In this document: positions 17,108 to 25,327 of the stretch, one piece after another
Layout of the letters: every line of letters begins with the position of its first letter
Position numbering within the stretch: position 1 is the stretch's first letter
Assembly: GCA_041736895.1 (NCBI GenBank)
Contig: JBGSSS010000210.1
Span: 16,584 to 80,583 of the forward strand
Origin: JANRLT01 sp041736895
Lineage (GTDB): Bacteria > Planctomycetota > Planctomycetia > Pirellulales > JALHPA01
Direction: 5' to 3'
Length of the DNA stretch: 64,000 bases
Notes under the pieces: generated by a model
What the model was told of the DNA's origin: nothing
The model's database searches: none
The model's input: the letters and a program-made list of their open reading frames with translations, nothing else
Made by a program: the position numbers and the translations under genes

Positions 17108-17554
17108 TTACTTCGGACAACTCCCGCAGTGCCCCTTGAGCAGCACCTCGGTCACTTCGAGCTTCTTCGCCGCTTTGTTCGTCGGCTTGATCGCGACGTT
17201 GACGTCCTCCAGGCACGTCACCTCGCCGCAATCGACGCAGACAAAGTGCGGGTGCTCGAGCGTGCCATCTTGATTTGGCCGCTTGAGTTCAAACCGATAA
17301 AGATGATCGCCGAGTTCGATCCGCGAGACAAGACCCGCGTCCGAGAGCTCGATCAAGTTGCGATAGATCGTCGCGCGGTCAAAGCCCTTGGACTCGAGCG
17401 CGTCAGCCATTTGCGCATGGGTCAGCGGCGAAAGCGCATCGATCAGCATTTGCATGACCCAAAGCCGCGCGGCCGTCGAGCGCAGACCCGCCTCGCGGAG
17501 TTTCTTGCGGACAATGTCCAGCGAAGGTTCGGCGGCAGCAGGAGGTTTGGGCAT
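17108..17554 (-). CDS. Fur-family metal-responsive transcriptional regulator
   Basis: A 148-residue Fur/Zur/PerR-type repressor. A winged-helix domain fills residues 10-85 (LRSTAARLWVMQMLID, FDRATIYRNLIELSDAGLV); the metal/dimer domain has HPHFVCVDCGEVTCLEDV with a CxxC, and a second CxxC (CGSC) ends the protein at 144-147. The two CxxC pairs suggest a structural zinc site. HPHF aligns with the regulatory site region, but whether it senses Fe, Zn or peroxide cannot be decided. ATG at 17554 is preferred over a start 12 codons upstream, because that stretch lies in the heptamer repeat. The gene is bracketed on both sides by inverted heptamer repeats. Confidence 0.9.
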   Translation of the reverse strand: MPKPPAAAEPSLDIVRKKLREAGLRSTAARLWVMQMLIDALSPLTHAQMADALESKGFDRATIYRNLIELSDAGLVSRIELGDHLYRFELKRPNQDGTLEHPHFVCVDCGEVTCLEDVNVAIKPTNKAAKKLEVTEVLLKGHCGSCPK

Positions 17555-17560
17555 CGGGGC

Positions 17561-17653
17561 AATGGATAATTGATAATGGACAATTGACAATTAAAAACAG
17601 CAGCAGCGACAGCTTCCATCATTGTCCATTATCAATTGTCAATTATCAATTGC
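17561..17653. repeat. AT-rich heptamer repeat pair upstream of the Fur gene
   Basis: Direct heptamers at 17561-17595 (GGATAAT TGATAAT GGACAAT TGACAAT) face an inverted run at 17620-17653. The pair covers the Fur promoter region and the 3' end of the next minus-strand gene. The 7-bp periodicity is clear, so this is a tandem heptamer array and not a simple palindrome. Confidence 0.8.
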
Positions 17654-17664
17654 TATCCCTTGCG

Positions 17665-18831
17665 TTAATTGGCCTCAACGGCCAGCGCTGCCGCATAATT
17701 CAGCAAATCGCCCCGTTCGCGGCAGAGGGACTTGAGCGTCCCAAAGTCCCGGGCTTGCTTGGATAGTTCCAAAAGCGTTGGGGCGAAGCCGCCGGTTCGT
17801 GTGCCGGGCGGCAAGAGTTTGGCCGACGCGGCGATTGCGTCGCTCCAACGGCCCAGCCGTTGCAACAGGACGATGTACGTCTCGGCCGCGCCGGTGCCGA
17901 TCACCAATTGATCGTCGGTTTCAGCCCGCGCGTGAAAAAAGGCAAGTGCTTTGTCAACATCCTGCCCGAGTTGCGCATTGAAATAGAGCAGGTGCGTGGA
18001 GTAGGTTTGCTCGAACGGCGCATCGCCCTCGAATTGGAATTGCTTGGCGAGCTTCAACCCATAAGCGCAAAGATCCGCCAAGAGCGACAAGACGGTGGCG
18101 TCTTCGACGATCCGCCCGATGCGCACGACCGAGTTGAGGTGTGTCGTATCGACGTGATAGTTGTTGTCGCTAAAGAGCCAATCGCGTTCGGCAACGAGTT
18201 CCGCCAGGCTCGTGGCTTGCGCTTCGCGTCCTTCGCGGCGATGGATTTCGGACCGGAGATTGCGGCTGAGTTCCTTGTACAGATGACGAACCAAGAGCTC
18301 GGCGCAGCGCTGTTGGTCACGCGGCGCTGCATTGGCTAGCTGACTGTCGTAGACGGTGATCGCGTTACAGGTTCCGTGCCACTCCAGCAACAACTCGAAC
18401 CCATACGCGGGGTCGATTCGTTCTTGCAGCCCCAGTTCGATCAGATCCTCGGCCGTGTCGTCATCGACTTCGACAGCGCGCAGCGCGGCGGCCATTTCTT
18501 TTGTTGAACCCGTGGGGCGAAGGTACATCCACGCTTCGCGGAGCTTGCCCGCGGCGAGCATTTTCGCGCCGATTTCCTGACACGCGGCGAGGTACGCCTG
18601 TTCGACCTTGTCGCGTTGTTCGTTCGGCAACTCATCGAGCGAGCCGCTGCCGACGGGCGGCAAACCGAGCTTGACGCGCGCCTGCATCAAGCGCGTGTCG
18701 AAGAGTTCATGCAGCCGATTTTCGCGCGCGAAATGATCGGCGAGTGCGGCGAGCATCCCCTCGACGCCGCCTTGCGTCAATGCTTGATCCAAAGCATCTA
18801 ACGAGGCAGTCGGGCTAGTGGCAGTAGACAA
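17665..18831 (-). CDS. Hypothetical helical protein
   Basis: A 388-residue protein of unknown function. Alternating amphipathic helices with many Ala, Leu and Glu (EQAYLAACQEIGAKMLAAGKLREAWMYLRP, AETYIVLLQRLGRWSDAIAASAKLLPP) resemble TPR-like solenoids but no canonical TPR is seen. No signal peptide or membrane segment. A GAGGAG ribosome-binding site 8 bases before TTG at 18831 makes that the most likely start; the open frame extends 60 codons further but lacks a good site and overlaps a hairpin. It is co-directional with the Fur gene downstream, separated by heptamer repeats. Confidence 0.72.
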   Translation of the reverse strand: MSTATSPTASLDALDQALTQGGVEGMLAALADHFARENRLHELFDTRLMQARVKLGLPPVGSGSLDELPNEQRDKVEQAYLAACQEIGAKMLAAGKLREAWMYLRPTGSTKEMAAALRAVEVDDDTAEDLIELGLQERIDPAYGFELLLEWHGTCNAITVYDSQLANAAPRDQQRCAELLVRHLYKELSRNLRSEIHRREGREAQATSLAELVAERDWLFSDNNYHVDTTHLNSVVRIGRIVEDATVLSLLADLCAYGLKLAKQFQFEGDAPFEQTYSTHLLYFNAQLGQDVDKALAFFHARAETDDQLVIGTGAAETYIVLLQRLGRWSDAIAASAKLLPPGTRTGGFAPTLLELSKQARDFGTLKSLCRERGDLLNYAAALAVEAN

Positions 18832-19151
18832 AGCGGAGGCTCCTCGAAAAGTTTCCTCGCCAGGAAGTTGGCGAGGAATCTTTATTTTAGATGCCCCGGT
18901 GAACTGATGATAGGGAGCAGTCTTCCAGTGCCACTGGCTCGGCCAGTGGAATTTTTCAAATGCCAAATGTTCCAGATGTTCACGAGATACTGCTCGCGAA
19001 AAGGACAACACTTGAAAGTGTTTCCTAGAATCAGGTGTTTCTCAGCCGACCGAAAAGACACTCGCCGCGGCGAGTGGCACGATTCGGGCGTTTCAGAATC
19101 ATTGCTGATCAGTCTGAATCAGCAACATCAGCCCAATCAGTGTCCAATTCG
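18832..19151. other. Intergenic region with several short hairpins
   Basis: No gene is seen in these 320 bases. At 18853-18878 a perfect 10-bp stem (TTCCTCGCCA/TGGCGAGGAA) lies directly upstream of the GAGGAG site of the minus-strand gene, in its 5' leader. Further palindromes are CCACTGG-CTCGG-CCAGTGG near 18930 and CACTCGCCGCGGCGAGTG near 19060. The clustering suggests dispersed repeat insertions or leader structures. Confidence 0.55.
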
Positions 19152-19346
19152 CTAGCCCACGGCGTCGAAGCCGTCGCCTTTGCCGGCGGCTTTGCTGAGA
19201 TTGGCCGCGGTTTGCAAGAGCTGCACCACGGCCGCACCCTGAGCTTTCGCCGCGTCTTGCTGCTTCTTCAAGAGCGCAATGCCGATCTGCTGCGAGAGGG
19301 CATCAGACTGCGCCGACGAAACACTGCTAGCGGCACTGGTGGACAT
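19152..19346 (-). CDS. YjfB-like putative motility protein
   Basis: A 64-residue protein matching the small YjfB family by pattern: a Ser/Ala-rich N-terminus (MSTSAASSVSSAQSDALSQQ), the core IGIALLKKQQDAAKAQGAAVVQLLQ, and a short Gly/Asp tail. Members are about 60 residues and are labelled putative motility proteins without a known mechanism. No flagellar genes are in this window. ATG at 19346 gives the full family length. Confidence 0.82.
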   Translation of the reverse strand: MSTSAASSVSSAQSDALSQQIGIALLKKQQDAAKAQGAAVVQLLQTAANLSKAAGKGDGFDAVG

Positions 19347-19563
19347 TGGTTTTTAGAAGCCCGCGGCGTGAGCCAGGGAGTGAAATCAAAGTCAAAAGTC
19401 GAAAGGCAAAAGGAATGGTTTTCATTTTTCATCGGCCAAAGCCGCGGCGAGTCATGCGGCAAATCGTCCAAGTGACGGATCTTGCCGACGGTAACGATTA
19501 CGCAGGCCATTGCGGACCAGCAGGGGATGATTTATCACACTGAGCAGCGGCTTGCATCGAAAA

Positions 19564-19596
19564 TACTCCCAGGGGAAAATCCCCTGGGCTTTGCAG
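19564..19596 (-). repeat. Dispersed hairpin repeat, CCCAGGGG family, copy 3
   Basis: CTCCCAGGGG, loop AAAAT, then CCCCTGGGCTTTGC: same arms and flanks as copies at 980, 2751 and 24074. It lies about 60 bases upstream of the RidA start. Confidence 0.75.
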
Positions 19597-19652
19597 GTTT
19601 CATTTCGCATTCCCCAACCCCCAATCCCGAATCCCCAACCCCCAAGCAACCC

Positions 19653-20114
19653 ATGTCCCCCGAAACACAACTCACCGCTCTTGGCATTACCCTCGCGATC
19701 CCCGGCAAGCCGGCCGGCGTTTACAAACCGGTTGTGCAGGTCGGCAACCTGCTGTACCTCAGCGGGCACGGGCCGATTCAGACCGACGGCAAGGGACTCT
19801 GCGGCAAAGTTGGGGCGGACCTGACGCTGGAGCAAGGCAAAGAAGCCGCGCGGCTGACGGGCCTATCGCTGCTCGCGACGCTGCGAGCGTACCTCGGCTC
19901 GCTCGATCGCGTCGTGCGGATCGTCAAAACGCTCGGCCTGGTGAACAGCGCGCCGGACTTCACGCAACACCCTGGTGTGATCAACGGCTGCAGCGAATTG
20001 CTTCGCGATGTCTTCGGCGAAGACGCAGGGATCGGCGCACGGAGTGCGTTCGGCGCTGCAGCGCTGCCAGCCGGTTGGGCGACGGAGATTGAGTTGATTG
20101 TGGAAGTCGCGTAG
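19653..20114 (+). CDS. RidA/YjgF/Rid family protein
   Basis: A 153-residue Rid-fold protein of the longer subfamily. LYLSGHGPIQTDGKGLCGKVGADLTLEQGKEAARLTGLSLLATLRAYLG is typical; the C-terminus GARSAFGAAALPAGWATEIELIVEVA carries the conserved Arg of active RidA enzymes, which hydrolyse reactive enamine/imine intermediates from PLP-dependent enzymes. ATG at 19653 begins the conserved region; earlier in-frame codons are repeat-derived. The TAG stop lies inside the GTAG head of a REP-like hairpin (20111-20135). Confidence 0.92.
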   Translation: MSPETQLTALGITLAIPGKPAGVYKPVVQVGNLLYLSGHGPIQTDGKGLCGKVGADLTLEQGKEAARLTGLSLLATLRAYLGSLDRVVRIVKTLGLVNSAPDFTQHPGVINGCSELLRDVFGEDAGIGARSAFGAAALPAGWATEIELIVEVA

Positions 20115-20136
20115 CTCGTAGCCATTGCTACGAGCG
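20111..20136 (+). repeat. GTAG-headed REP-like hairpin overlapping the RidA stop codon
   Basis: GTA followed by stem GCTCGTAGC/GCTACGAGC with a short CATT-type loop. The TAG in the head (20112-20114) is the RidA stop codon. Confidence 0.85.
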
Positions 20137-20153
20137 AGATGTATCCCGTGTGC

Positions 20154-21827
20154 TCAATCACGCTCTTCGTGGTTTGGCATCTGCGCGCGATCGAGAATGC
20201 CTTCGGCGACGCCCATCAGGGCGTGGATTCGTTGAGTGACGGCCCACCTAGTCTTCGAATCATCCTCTTGAATTTTTGCATCGCTGCCGATCTGCTTCGC
20301 CCACGAGATGGCTTCTTGAACATCGCCGTGGGCCGCATGCGCGCGGGCGAGCGCTTGGATAATCTCGCTATTGATGACTTCTTCAAAGCTATCCGCATAC
20401 GGCTCCGTCGGTTTTAACTCAAGAGTTTGTGCCAAGGTCATGGCGGCATACGCCACATCCGCGGTTTTCAGCACGGAAGTCAAATAAGATGAAGTAGAAT
20501 ACGCGGCTCCGTGACCATAATTGATACCCCAGGTCGTAGGGTTTTTGTAATCAAAGGGAATGGCTTTTTTCAGGCGAATCGTACCCCCCTCGGCGGAAGT
20601 TAATTCGATGGTTTTCGCCACCTGATCCGCCATTTGACGATTTCCCTGCTTGGCGCAACTGGTCGCGATTTTGAGCTTCGTCACGACTTTGAGCGACCAA
20701 TCACGCATCGAATCCGCTAATTTCGCGGCTTCGATAAACTGTTGTTTCTCGGTAAGTGCCGTGATGAGTTGTTCCAGAACGTCGTCGCTATTTTGTCTGT
20801 TATCTTTGGCGGTCTTCCAAGTCTGCATCGCCGCCGCTAGATCGTTGGCATGAATCTGGGCCAGCGCGATGGCAACGTGAATCCTTCCCCGTTCGTCAAT
20901 GCCATTGTGTTGCGAAAGTTTTTTCGCTTCGTCAAAGAGGCCGGCTTCGACTTGACTCAAGGCAATCCGCTCCAGCGCATTGAGTTTATTTCGATCGTCG
21001 ACATCCTTCTGAGCGTCGATCGCGCACTGGAAGAGTTTCTTCGCCCCGTTCGTATCGCCCAATTTCGCCGTGATCACGGCCGCTTCTTTCAGCGATATGA
21101 TCTTAATCCAAGGGTCAAATTTCTCGCAGGTATCGCACAATTGGAGCAACGTCGCCTTGGCCGCTTCGGGCGAACTTGCGGTTTTTTGTGCTGCGGCGAC
21201 ATCAGAGAAGACCTGGGATATTGCGTAGCGACTATCCTCATCGGCCGGGATGGCGAGGGTCAGCTTCAAGTATGTTTTCACCGCGTCTTGATTGCAAGCT
21301 TTGACATAGGCAAGTGCCACGGCGCGGTAGCCCCGTGCGCGCCAGCTTCCAACCTGCAAGGATTCGCAAGCCTTTGCGGCTTGCTCTAGCTGGTCATTGG
21401 AAATTAGGGCCTCAATCCAACTCAACTGAATGCTGTCGCTTAAATGGTCCTCGCTCCAGCCATGCTTCGGATCCAAGAGCTTCAAGATTTCAATCGCGCG
21501 TTCGCGCTTGCCTTGTTGCGCAGTAAGCCTTGCAAACTTGACGATCAAGGCATTGGCTTGGTAGTTGTTTTTCAGGTTCCGGACAGTAGCAACAGCCCCT
21601 TCGAGATCCTGGCCTCGCGCTTGCAGGTTCGCGACTTGGCAAACGACGCGCTCGGTCCAGAAGTTTTGATTTTCTTCCTGAAGCAGCGCTATCTCGCGAG
21701 CCGTCTTGAGCAGTGAATGGACATCCGCTGCGGCAGCATCCGAGAGTTTTGGCGCTGGTTCGCCAGCGCTGCAGACGGCGAAGCTACCCAGAATGAGCTG
21801 CAAGCCAATTGTCAAAGTAGCGCGCAT
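20154..21827 (-). CDS. Exported TPR-like hypothetical protein
   Basis: A 557-residue protein with an N-terminal signal peptide (MRATLTIGLQLILGSFAVCSAG) and a long series of helix pairs with the A/G-x-A-x-x-x-A spacing of TPR/PPR-like solenoids (KRERAIEILKLL, ARGYRAVALAYVKA, LNALERIALSQVEAGLFDEAKKL, RGRIHVAIALAQIHANDLAAAMQTW). Such exported solenoids usually act as scaffolds, but no partner can be named here. It has no co-directional close neighbour, and the downstream region holds the convergent RidA gene. Confidence 0.8.
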   Translation of the reverse strand: MRATLTIGLQLILGSFAVCSAGEPAPKLSDAAAADVHSLLKTAREIALLQEENQNFWTERVVCQVANLQARGQDLEGAVATVRNLKNNYQANALIVKFARLTAQQGKRERAIEILKLLDPKHGWSEDHLSDSIQLSWIEALISNDQLEQAAKACESLQVGSWRARGYRAVALAYVKACNQDAVKTYLKLTLAIPADEDSRYAISQVFSDVAAAQKTASSPEAAKATLLQLCDTCEKFDPWIKIISLKEAAVITAKLGDTNGAKKLFQCAIDAQKDVDDRNKLNALERIALSQVEAGLFDEAKKLSQHNGIDERGRIHVAIALAQIHANDLAAAMQTWKTAKDNRQNSDDVLEQLITALTEKQQFIEAAKLADSMRDWSLKVVTKLKIATSCAKQGNRQMADQVAKTIELTSAEGGTIRLKKAIPFDYKNPTTWGINYGHGAAYSTSSYLTSVLKTADVAYAAMTLAQTLELKPTEPYADSFEEVINSEIIQALARAHAAHGDVQEAISWAKQIGSDAKIQEDDSKTRWAVTQRIHALMGVAEGILDRAQMPNHEERD

Positions 21828-21977
21828 TTTGATCGTCCATGATCGAGTCTCGAAGTCAGCAATACTTTTTGTTTAGCAGATATTGATTTCGAGAGATACG
21901 CGAATTGCGGGTGAGTTCCTCAATAGGAGACCACCCAGACGATAACTCATGCTAGCAGATCAGGAACTTCCTCTTTT

Positions 21978-22002
21978 CGCTCGAAGCACGGCTTCGAGCT
22001 AC
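21978..22002 (-). repeat. GTAG-headed REP-like hairpin overlapping the PQQ-protein stop codon
   Basis: On the minus strand GTA then GCTCGAAGC-CGT-GCTTCGAGC. The TAG of the head is the stop codon of the upstream gene on the same strand. The same stem recurs at 25050 (+) and 25303 (-). Confidence 0.87.
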
Positions 22003-23285
22003 TTCCCAATGCAATAGATCGCTTCGTTCGACCGCAGAAATAACTCGCCGTTGCTGACTGCCGGACTCGCATTGCAGTCGCTGGTGTCGTCGCCGAGTTT
22101 GTTGGTGTGGAGAATCTTAAACTTGTCGCCGAGTTCATAGACGAATGTCCCGCTGTTGCGGCTCACGGCGTAGAGTTTGTCGCCGATCAGCGAGACCGAC
22201 GCGTAGAACGGCCGCCCGCGGAGGCCGCCGCTGCCGGAGCCCATGCGTTCTTTGTAGATCGACTCGCCCGTCTTGGCATCGACCGCGCAGGCGAGGCCCG
22301 CGTCGCTGACCCAGTACAGCCGGCCGTCGTGATAGACGGGTGTCGGAACATAGCTGCCGTTCCGGACGGACCAGAGGACGTTCGTTTTGGTGACGTCGCC
22401 TTTGCCGCCGACTTTCACCGCGGTCGTGCCAGCCGGACGTCCGCCGGTGACGTAGACAGTGTCGCCGTGCGCGATGGCGCTTGGCGAGGCGTTCCCCTCG
22501 ACGTTGGTCTTGGCGTACCAGATCAACTTGCCCGTCTTGGGATTCATCCCCCAGACTTCGCCCGGAACCGAGACGATCATCTCGGTCTTCTCGGCGGTCT
22601 TGACCAGGATTGGCGTCGAGTAGGTCAGGTGCAGCGTATCGGCGGGCGACTTCCATTTGATCTCGCCAGTCAGCTTATCGAGACCGTAGATCGTCCGGCT
22701 TTCGATCGCCGCGTTGACGATGACGAGGTCCTCGAACAAGATCGGGCTCGCGCCGGAACCCCAGCGCGGCTGGCTCGTGCCGGTGCCGACGGAGGTCTCC
22801 CAGAGTTTCTTGCCGTTCAAGTCATACGCCAGGACGCCGCTCTTGCCGTAGAAGACATAGACGCGTTCGCCATCGCTCGTCGGTGTGCTGCTCGCGTAGC
22901 CGTGATCGTTGATGAAGCCTTCGGCTGGGTCTTCGGGCAGAATGGCTTTGACCTTTTGCTCCCATTGGATCGCGCCGGTCTTGCGGTCGAGGCAAATCAG
23001 CGAGCGTTCCAACTTGCTCGGCGACCCGCCGCTCGCGGAGTAGCCAATGAAGCTGGTCACGAACACGCGATCGCCCACGACGATGGGACTCGACGTGCCG
23101 GGGCCGGGCAGGGGGGTCTTCCAGCGCAGGTTTTCCGTCGCGCTCCAGGTTTCGGGCACGATTTCCGAACTGATTCCGCCGCCATCCGAACCGCGAAACC
23201 GCACCCAATCCGCGGCCACTAGAGTGGTGAAGCCCAAGGAAAGAAAAGTGCCAAGCACGACGGCCCGGGCAAATGTAAGTCGCAT
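21999..23285 (-). CDS. Exported PQQ-binding-like beta-propeller protein
   Basis: A 428-residue protein with a signal peptide (MRLTFARAVVLGTFLSLGFTTLVAA) followed directly by the DWVRFRGSDGGGISSE motif that opens many planctomycete PQQ-propeller proteins. Repeated propeller blades carry the tryptophan-docking style pattern (LICLDRKTGAIQWEQKV, VLAYDLNGKKLWETSVGTG, IYGLDKLTGEIKWKSP, VWGMNPKTGKLIWYAKT). There are no obvious PQQ catalytic residues, so a structural or binding role similar to BamB is as likely as a dehydrogenase. The stop codon TAG lies within a GTAG hairpin head. Confidence 0.9.
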   Translation of the reverse strand: MRLTFARAVVLGTFLSLGFTTLVAADWVRFRGSDGGGISSEIVPETWSATENLRWKTPLPGPGTSSPIVVGDRVFVTSFIGYSASGGSPSKLERSLICLDRKTGAIQWEQKVKAILPEDPAEGFINDHGYASSTPTSDGERVYVFYGKSGVLAYDLNGKKLWETSVGTGTSQPRWGSGASPILFEDLVIVNAAIESRTIYGLDKLTGEIKWKSPADTLHLTYSTPILVKTAEKTEMIVSVPGEVWGMNPKTGKLIWYAKTNVEGNASPSAIAHGDTVYVTGGRPAGTTAVKVGGKGDVTKTNVLWSVRNGSYVPTPVYHDGRLYWVSDAGLACAVDAKTGESIYKERMGSGSGGLRGRPFYASVSLIGDKLYAVSRNSGTFVYELGDKFKILHTNKLGDDTSDCNASPAVSNGELFLRSNEAIYCIGK

Positions 23286-23413
23286 ATTAGAAAGATGTTA
23301 AGGTGATAAGTCCGGTCAAGAAAAGAGCCGCCGCGCGCAAACCATGGGCCGGGTTTCCGCGTAGAGGTTAGCAATGAAACCCCGGATGAGCGGGGAAGTA
23401 TCGCCCCTCACAT

Positions 23414-23490
23414 GTAGCCAAGGTCGTGAGACCTTGGATATGCAGACTAGGTCCAGAGGTTATCATCTGAAGTCTCACGACTTCAGCTAC
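23414..23490. repeat. Inverted pair of GTAG-headed REP-like hairpins upstream of msrA
   Basis: GTAGCCAAGGTC-GTGA-GACCTTGG at 23414-23437 (+) faces GTAGCTGAAGTC-GTGA-GACTTCAG at 23467-23490 (-). Loop and head are identical while stems differ by matched changes in both arms. The pair ends 23 bases before the msrA start. Confidence 0.87.
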
Positions 23491-23513
23491 AAATCACTTA
23501 CAAGCGACAACAC

Positions 23514-24050
23514 ATGTCCACGGAACTCGCAACTTTCGGCGGCGGATGTTTTTGGTGCATCGAGGCGGTCTTCGAACAACTGCGCGGCGTCAGTAAAGTC
23601 GAGTCCGGCTATGCCGGCGGCGCTTCTGAGAAGACGACCTACCGCGATGTCTGCAACGGTAACACGGGCCACGCCGAAGTGATTCAGGTCACGTTCGACC
23701 CCGCGGTGATTCCGTACCGCGACCTCCTGCAGATATTCTTCGGCATGCACGACCCGACGACGCTCAACCGCCAAGGTGCCGACGTCGGCACACAATATCG
23801 CTCGGCGATATTCACGCACTCGCCGGAGCAAGACAAGACCGCACGCGAAGTGATTGCCGAACTCAACAGCCAGCAACTGTGGGAAAAGCCGATCGTCACC
23901 GAAGTGACACCGCTGACGACGTACTGTCCGGCCGAAGATTATCATCAAGGCTACTTCCGCAACAATCCCGAGCAGGGGTATTGCCTGGCGGTGATCCCGC
24001 CGAAGCTGGCGAAGCTGCGGTCGAAGTACGGCAAGTGGGTGCAGGAATAA
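23514..24050 (+). CDS. msrA: Peptide methionine sulfoxide reductase MsrA
   Basis: This 178-residue enzyme reduces the S-epimer of methionine sulfoxide in proteins. The catalytic motif GGCFWCIEAVFEQLRGV is at residues 8-24 with the nucleophilic Cys of GCFWC at position 10. GYAGG, GHAEVIQVTFDP, MHDPTTLNRQGADVGTQYRSAIF and AEDYHQGYF are all standard MsrA landmarks. There is no fused MsrB domain. The leader directly upstream contains an inverted pair of GTAG hairpins, which could affect its expression. Confidence 0.97.
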   Translation: MSTELATFGGGCFWCIEAVFEQLRGVSKVESGYAGGASEKTTYRDVCNGNTGHAEVIQVTFDPAVIPYRDLLQIFFGMHDPTTLNRQGADVGTQYRSAIFTHSPEQDKTAREVIAELNSQQLWEKPIVTEVTPLTTYCPAEDYHQGYFRNNPEQGYCLAVIPPKLAKLRSKYGKWVQE

Positions 24051-24073
24051 ATCGCGAGAATCATCGAATCACG

Positions 24074-24105
24074 AGCAAAGCCCAGGGGTTCACCCCCTGG
24101 GAGCA
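24074..24105 (+). repeat. Dispersed hairpin repeat, CCCAGGGG family, copy 4
   Basis: GCAAAGCCCAGGGG, TTCAC loop, CCCCTGGGAGCATT. It is the most complete copy, between msrA and the hydrolase gene. Confidence 0.75.
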
Positions 24106-24171
24106 TTCTGGGCATGCAGCAACTCTCCTTTTCACGCACTCTCCCCCCGGTCATTGACCGGGGGCTAATTT

Positions 24172-25053
24172 ATGTCCAACGACATCGCCGCTACTCCCCA
24201 ACGTCCCAGTAAATGGAAGCGCTGGCTGCGGGGGCTGCTCTGCATCTACCTGGTCTACATGGGACTGATGTACTTCTTTCAGCGGTCGCTCATTTTCCCG
24301 GGGCAGTATCGCGCTGCCGAGCCGCCACTGCGCTTAAGCGATGGAATGGAGCAGCTCTGGATCGAAAACGACGGAGCCAAGGTCGAAGTCTTGCTCCTCG
24401 CGCCGCTGAAGACAGAGGATCAAGCCACAAGTGCCGGCGTGAAACCAGCTCCGGCGAAACATCCGGCCATCATCTACACGCACGGCAACGGCGAGCAGAT
24501 CGATGATTGGCTGACTGAACTGCGGCCGTATCGCGAGTGGGGCTGTTATGTGGTCCTCGTTGAATACCCCGGTTATGGCCGATCAACAGGCAAGCCTAGC
24601 GAAGCGGCGATTGCCGACATCGTGACGCGCGTTTATGACGAATTGCTCAAGCGGCCGGACATCGACTCGACCCGGATCGTCGCGCATGGGCGATCGCTAG
24701 GCGGCGGCGCGGCGTGTTTGCTCGCCGCGCGGCGGCCCGTTGCCGCGCTCGTTCTCGAATCGACATTCACGAGCGTTCGCTCGATGGCGGGGCGCTATGG
24801 GTTGCCCGGGTACTTTTGCAGTGACCCGTTCGACAATTTGCAGGTCGTCAACGAGTGGCAGAAACCGTTGCTGATCTTTCACGGGACGAAGGACCGGGTT
24901 ATCCCGTTTTCGCATGGCGAAGCGCTGGCCAAGGCGAATCCCAAGGCCGAGTTCATTCCTTGGAAAGACGCCGACCACAACGATTTCCCGCCGGCGATTA
25001 GTCGCAGTTGGCCCGCGGTGCGGGTGTTCTTGGAGAAGGCGGGAGTCTTGTAG
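24172..25053 (+). CDS. Membrane-anchored alpha/beta hydrolase (BEM46-like)
   Basis: A 293-residue serine hydrolase. A single N-terminal membrane helix (LRGLLCIYLVYMGLMYFF, about 21-38) is followed by the hydrolase fold: oxyanion HGNGE (about 103), the nucleophile elbow GRSLGGG (Ser about 171), the acid in HGTKDRVIPF and the base in DADHNDF near the C-terminus. Related proteins are esterases or acyl-hydrolases of unknown substrate. The stop TAG is part of the GTAG head of a hairpin that starts a nested repeat array shared with the convergent enoyl-CoA hydratase gene. Confidence 0.9.
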   Translation: MSNDIAATPQRPSKWKRWLRGLLCIYLVYMGLMYFFQRSLIFPGQYRAAEPPLRLSDGMEQLWIENDGAKVEVLLLAPLKTEDQATSAGVKPAPAKHPAIIYTHGNGEQIDDWLTELRPYREWGCYVVLVEYPGYGRSTGKPSEAAIADIVTRVYDELLKRPDIDSTRIVAHGRSLGGGAACLLAARRPVAALVLESTFTSVRSMAGRYGLPGYFCSDPFDNLQVVNEWQKPLLIFHGTKDRVIPFSHGEALAKANPKAEFIPWKDADHNDFPPAISRSWPAVRVFLEKAGVL

Positions 25054-25327
25054 CTCGAAGCCATGCTTCGAGCGTTATTTGCTAAGTCAGTCATCGAGTA
25101 AAGCAGAGACACACAAAGTAGCCAACTTGATCTGCAAGTTGGAACTCGCTGAGTGCCATTTCAAGTTCATGCACTATTTGCGAGCGGCGCATCTTTCCTT
25201 CTCGCGGGGCGAGAGGTCCACTTTGAATAGCTAACACTCGATTCAATGCGTCTTGGCCGCGCAGCGGTCTTCCAACTTGCAGAGCAAGTTGGCTACTCTT
25301 TTCGCTCGAAGCATGGCTTCGAGCTAC
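25050..25327. repeat. Nested REP-like array A-B-B'-A' filling a convergent intergenic gap
   Basis: Four GTAG-headed hairpins occupy the gap. A at 25050-25074 (+, stem GCTCGAAGC, loop CAT) and B at 25118-25141 (+, stem CCAACTTG) are mirrored by B' at 25273-25296 (-, CCAACTTG) and A' at 25303-25327 (-, GCTCGAAGC, loop CAT). The array starts with the TAG stop of the hydrolase (25051-25053) and ends with the TAG stop of the hydratase (25324-25326, minus). Whole-array pairing would give a long cruciform or a two-sided 3'-end structure. Confidence 0.88.

Noticed and set aside
17561..17653. Heptamer arrays as a replication origin with DnaA boxes
   Set aside because: There is no TTATCCACA-like box, no dnaA or dnaN gene nearby, and the heptamer differs.
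20111..25327. Hairpin repeats as a CRISPR array
   Set aside because: The repeats are hairpins in alternating orientation at irregular distances, without regular spacers or cas genes.
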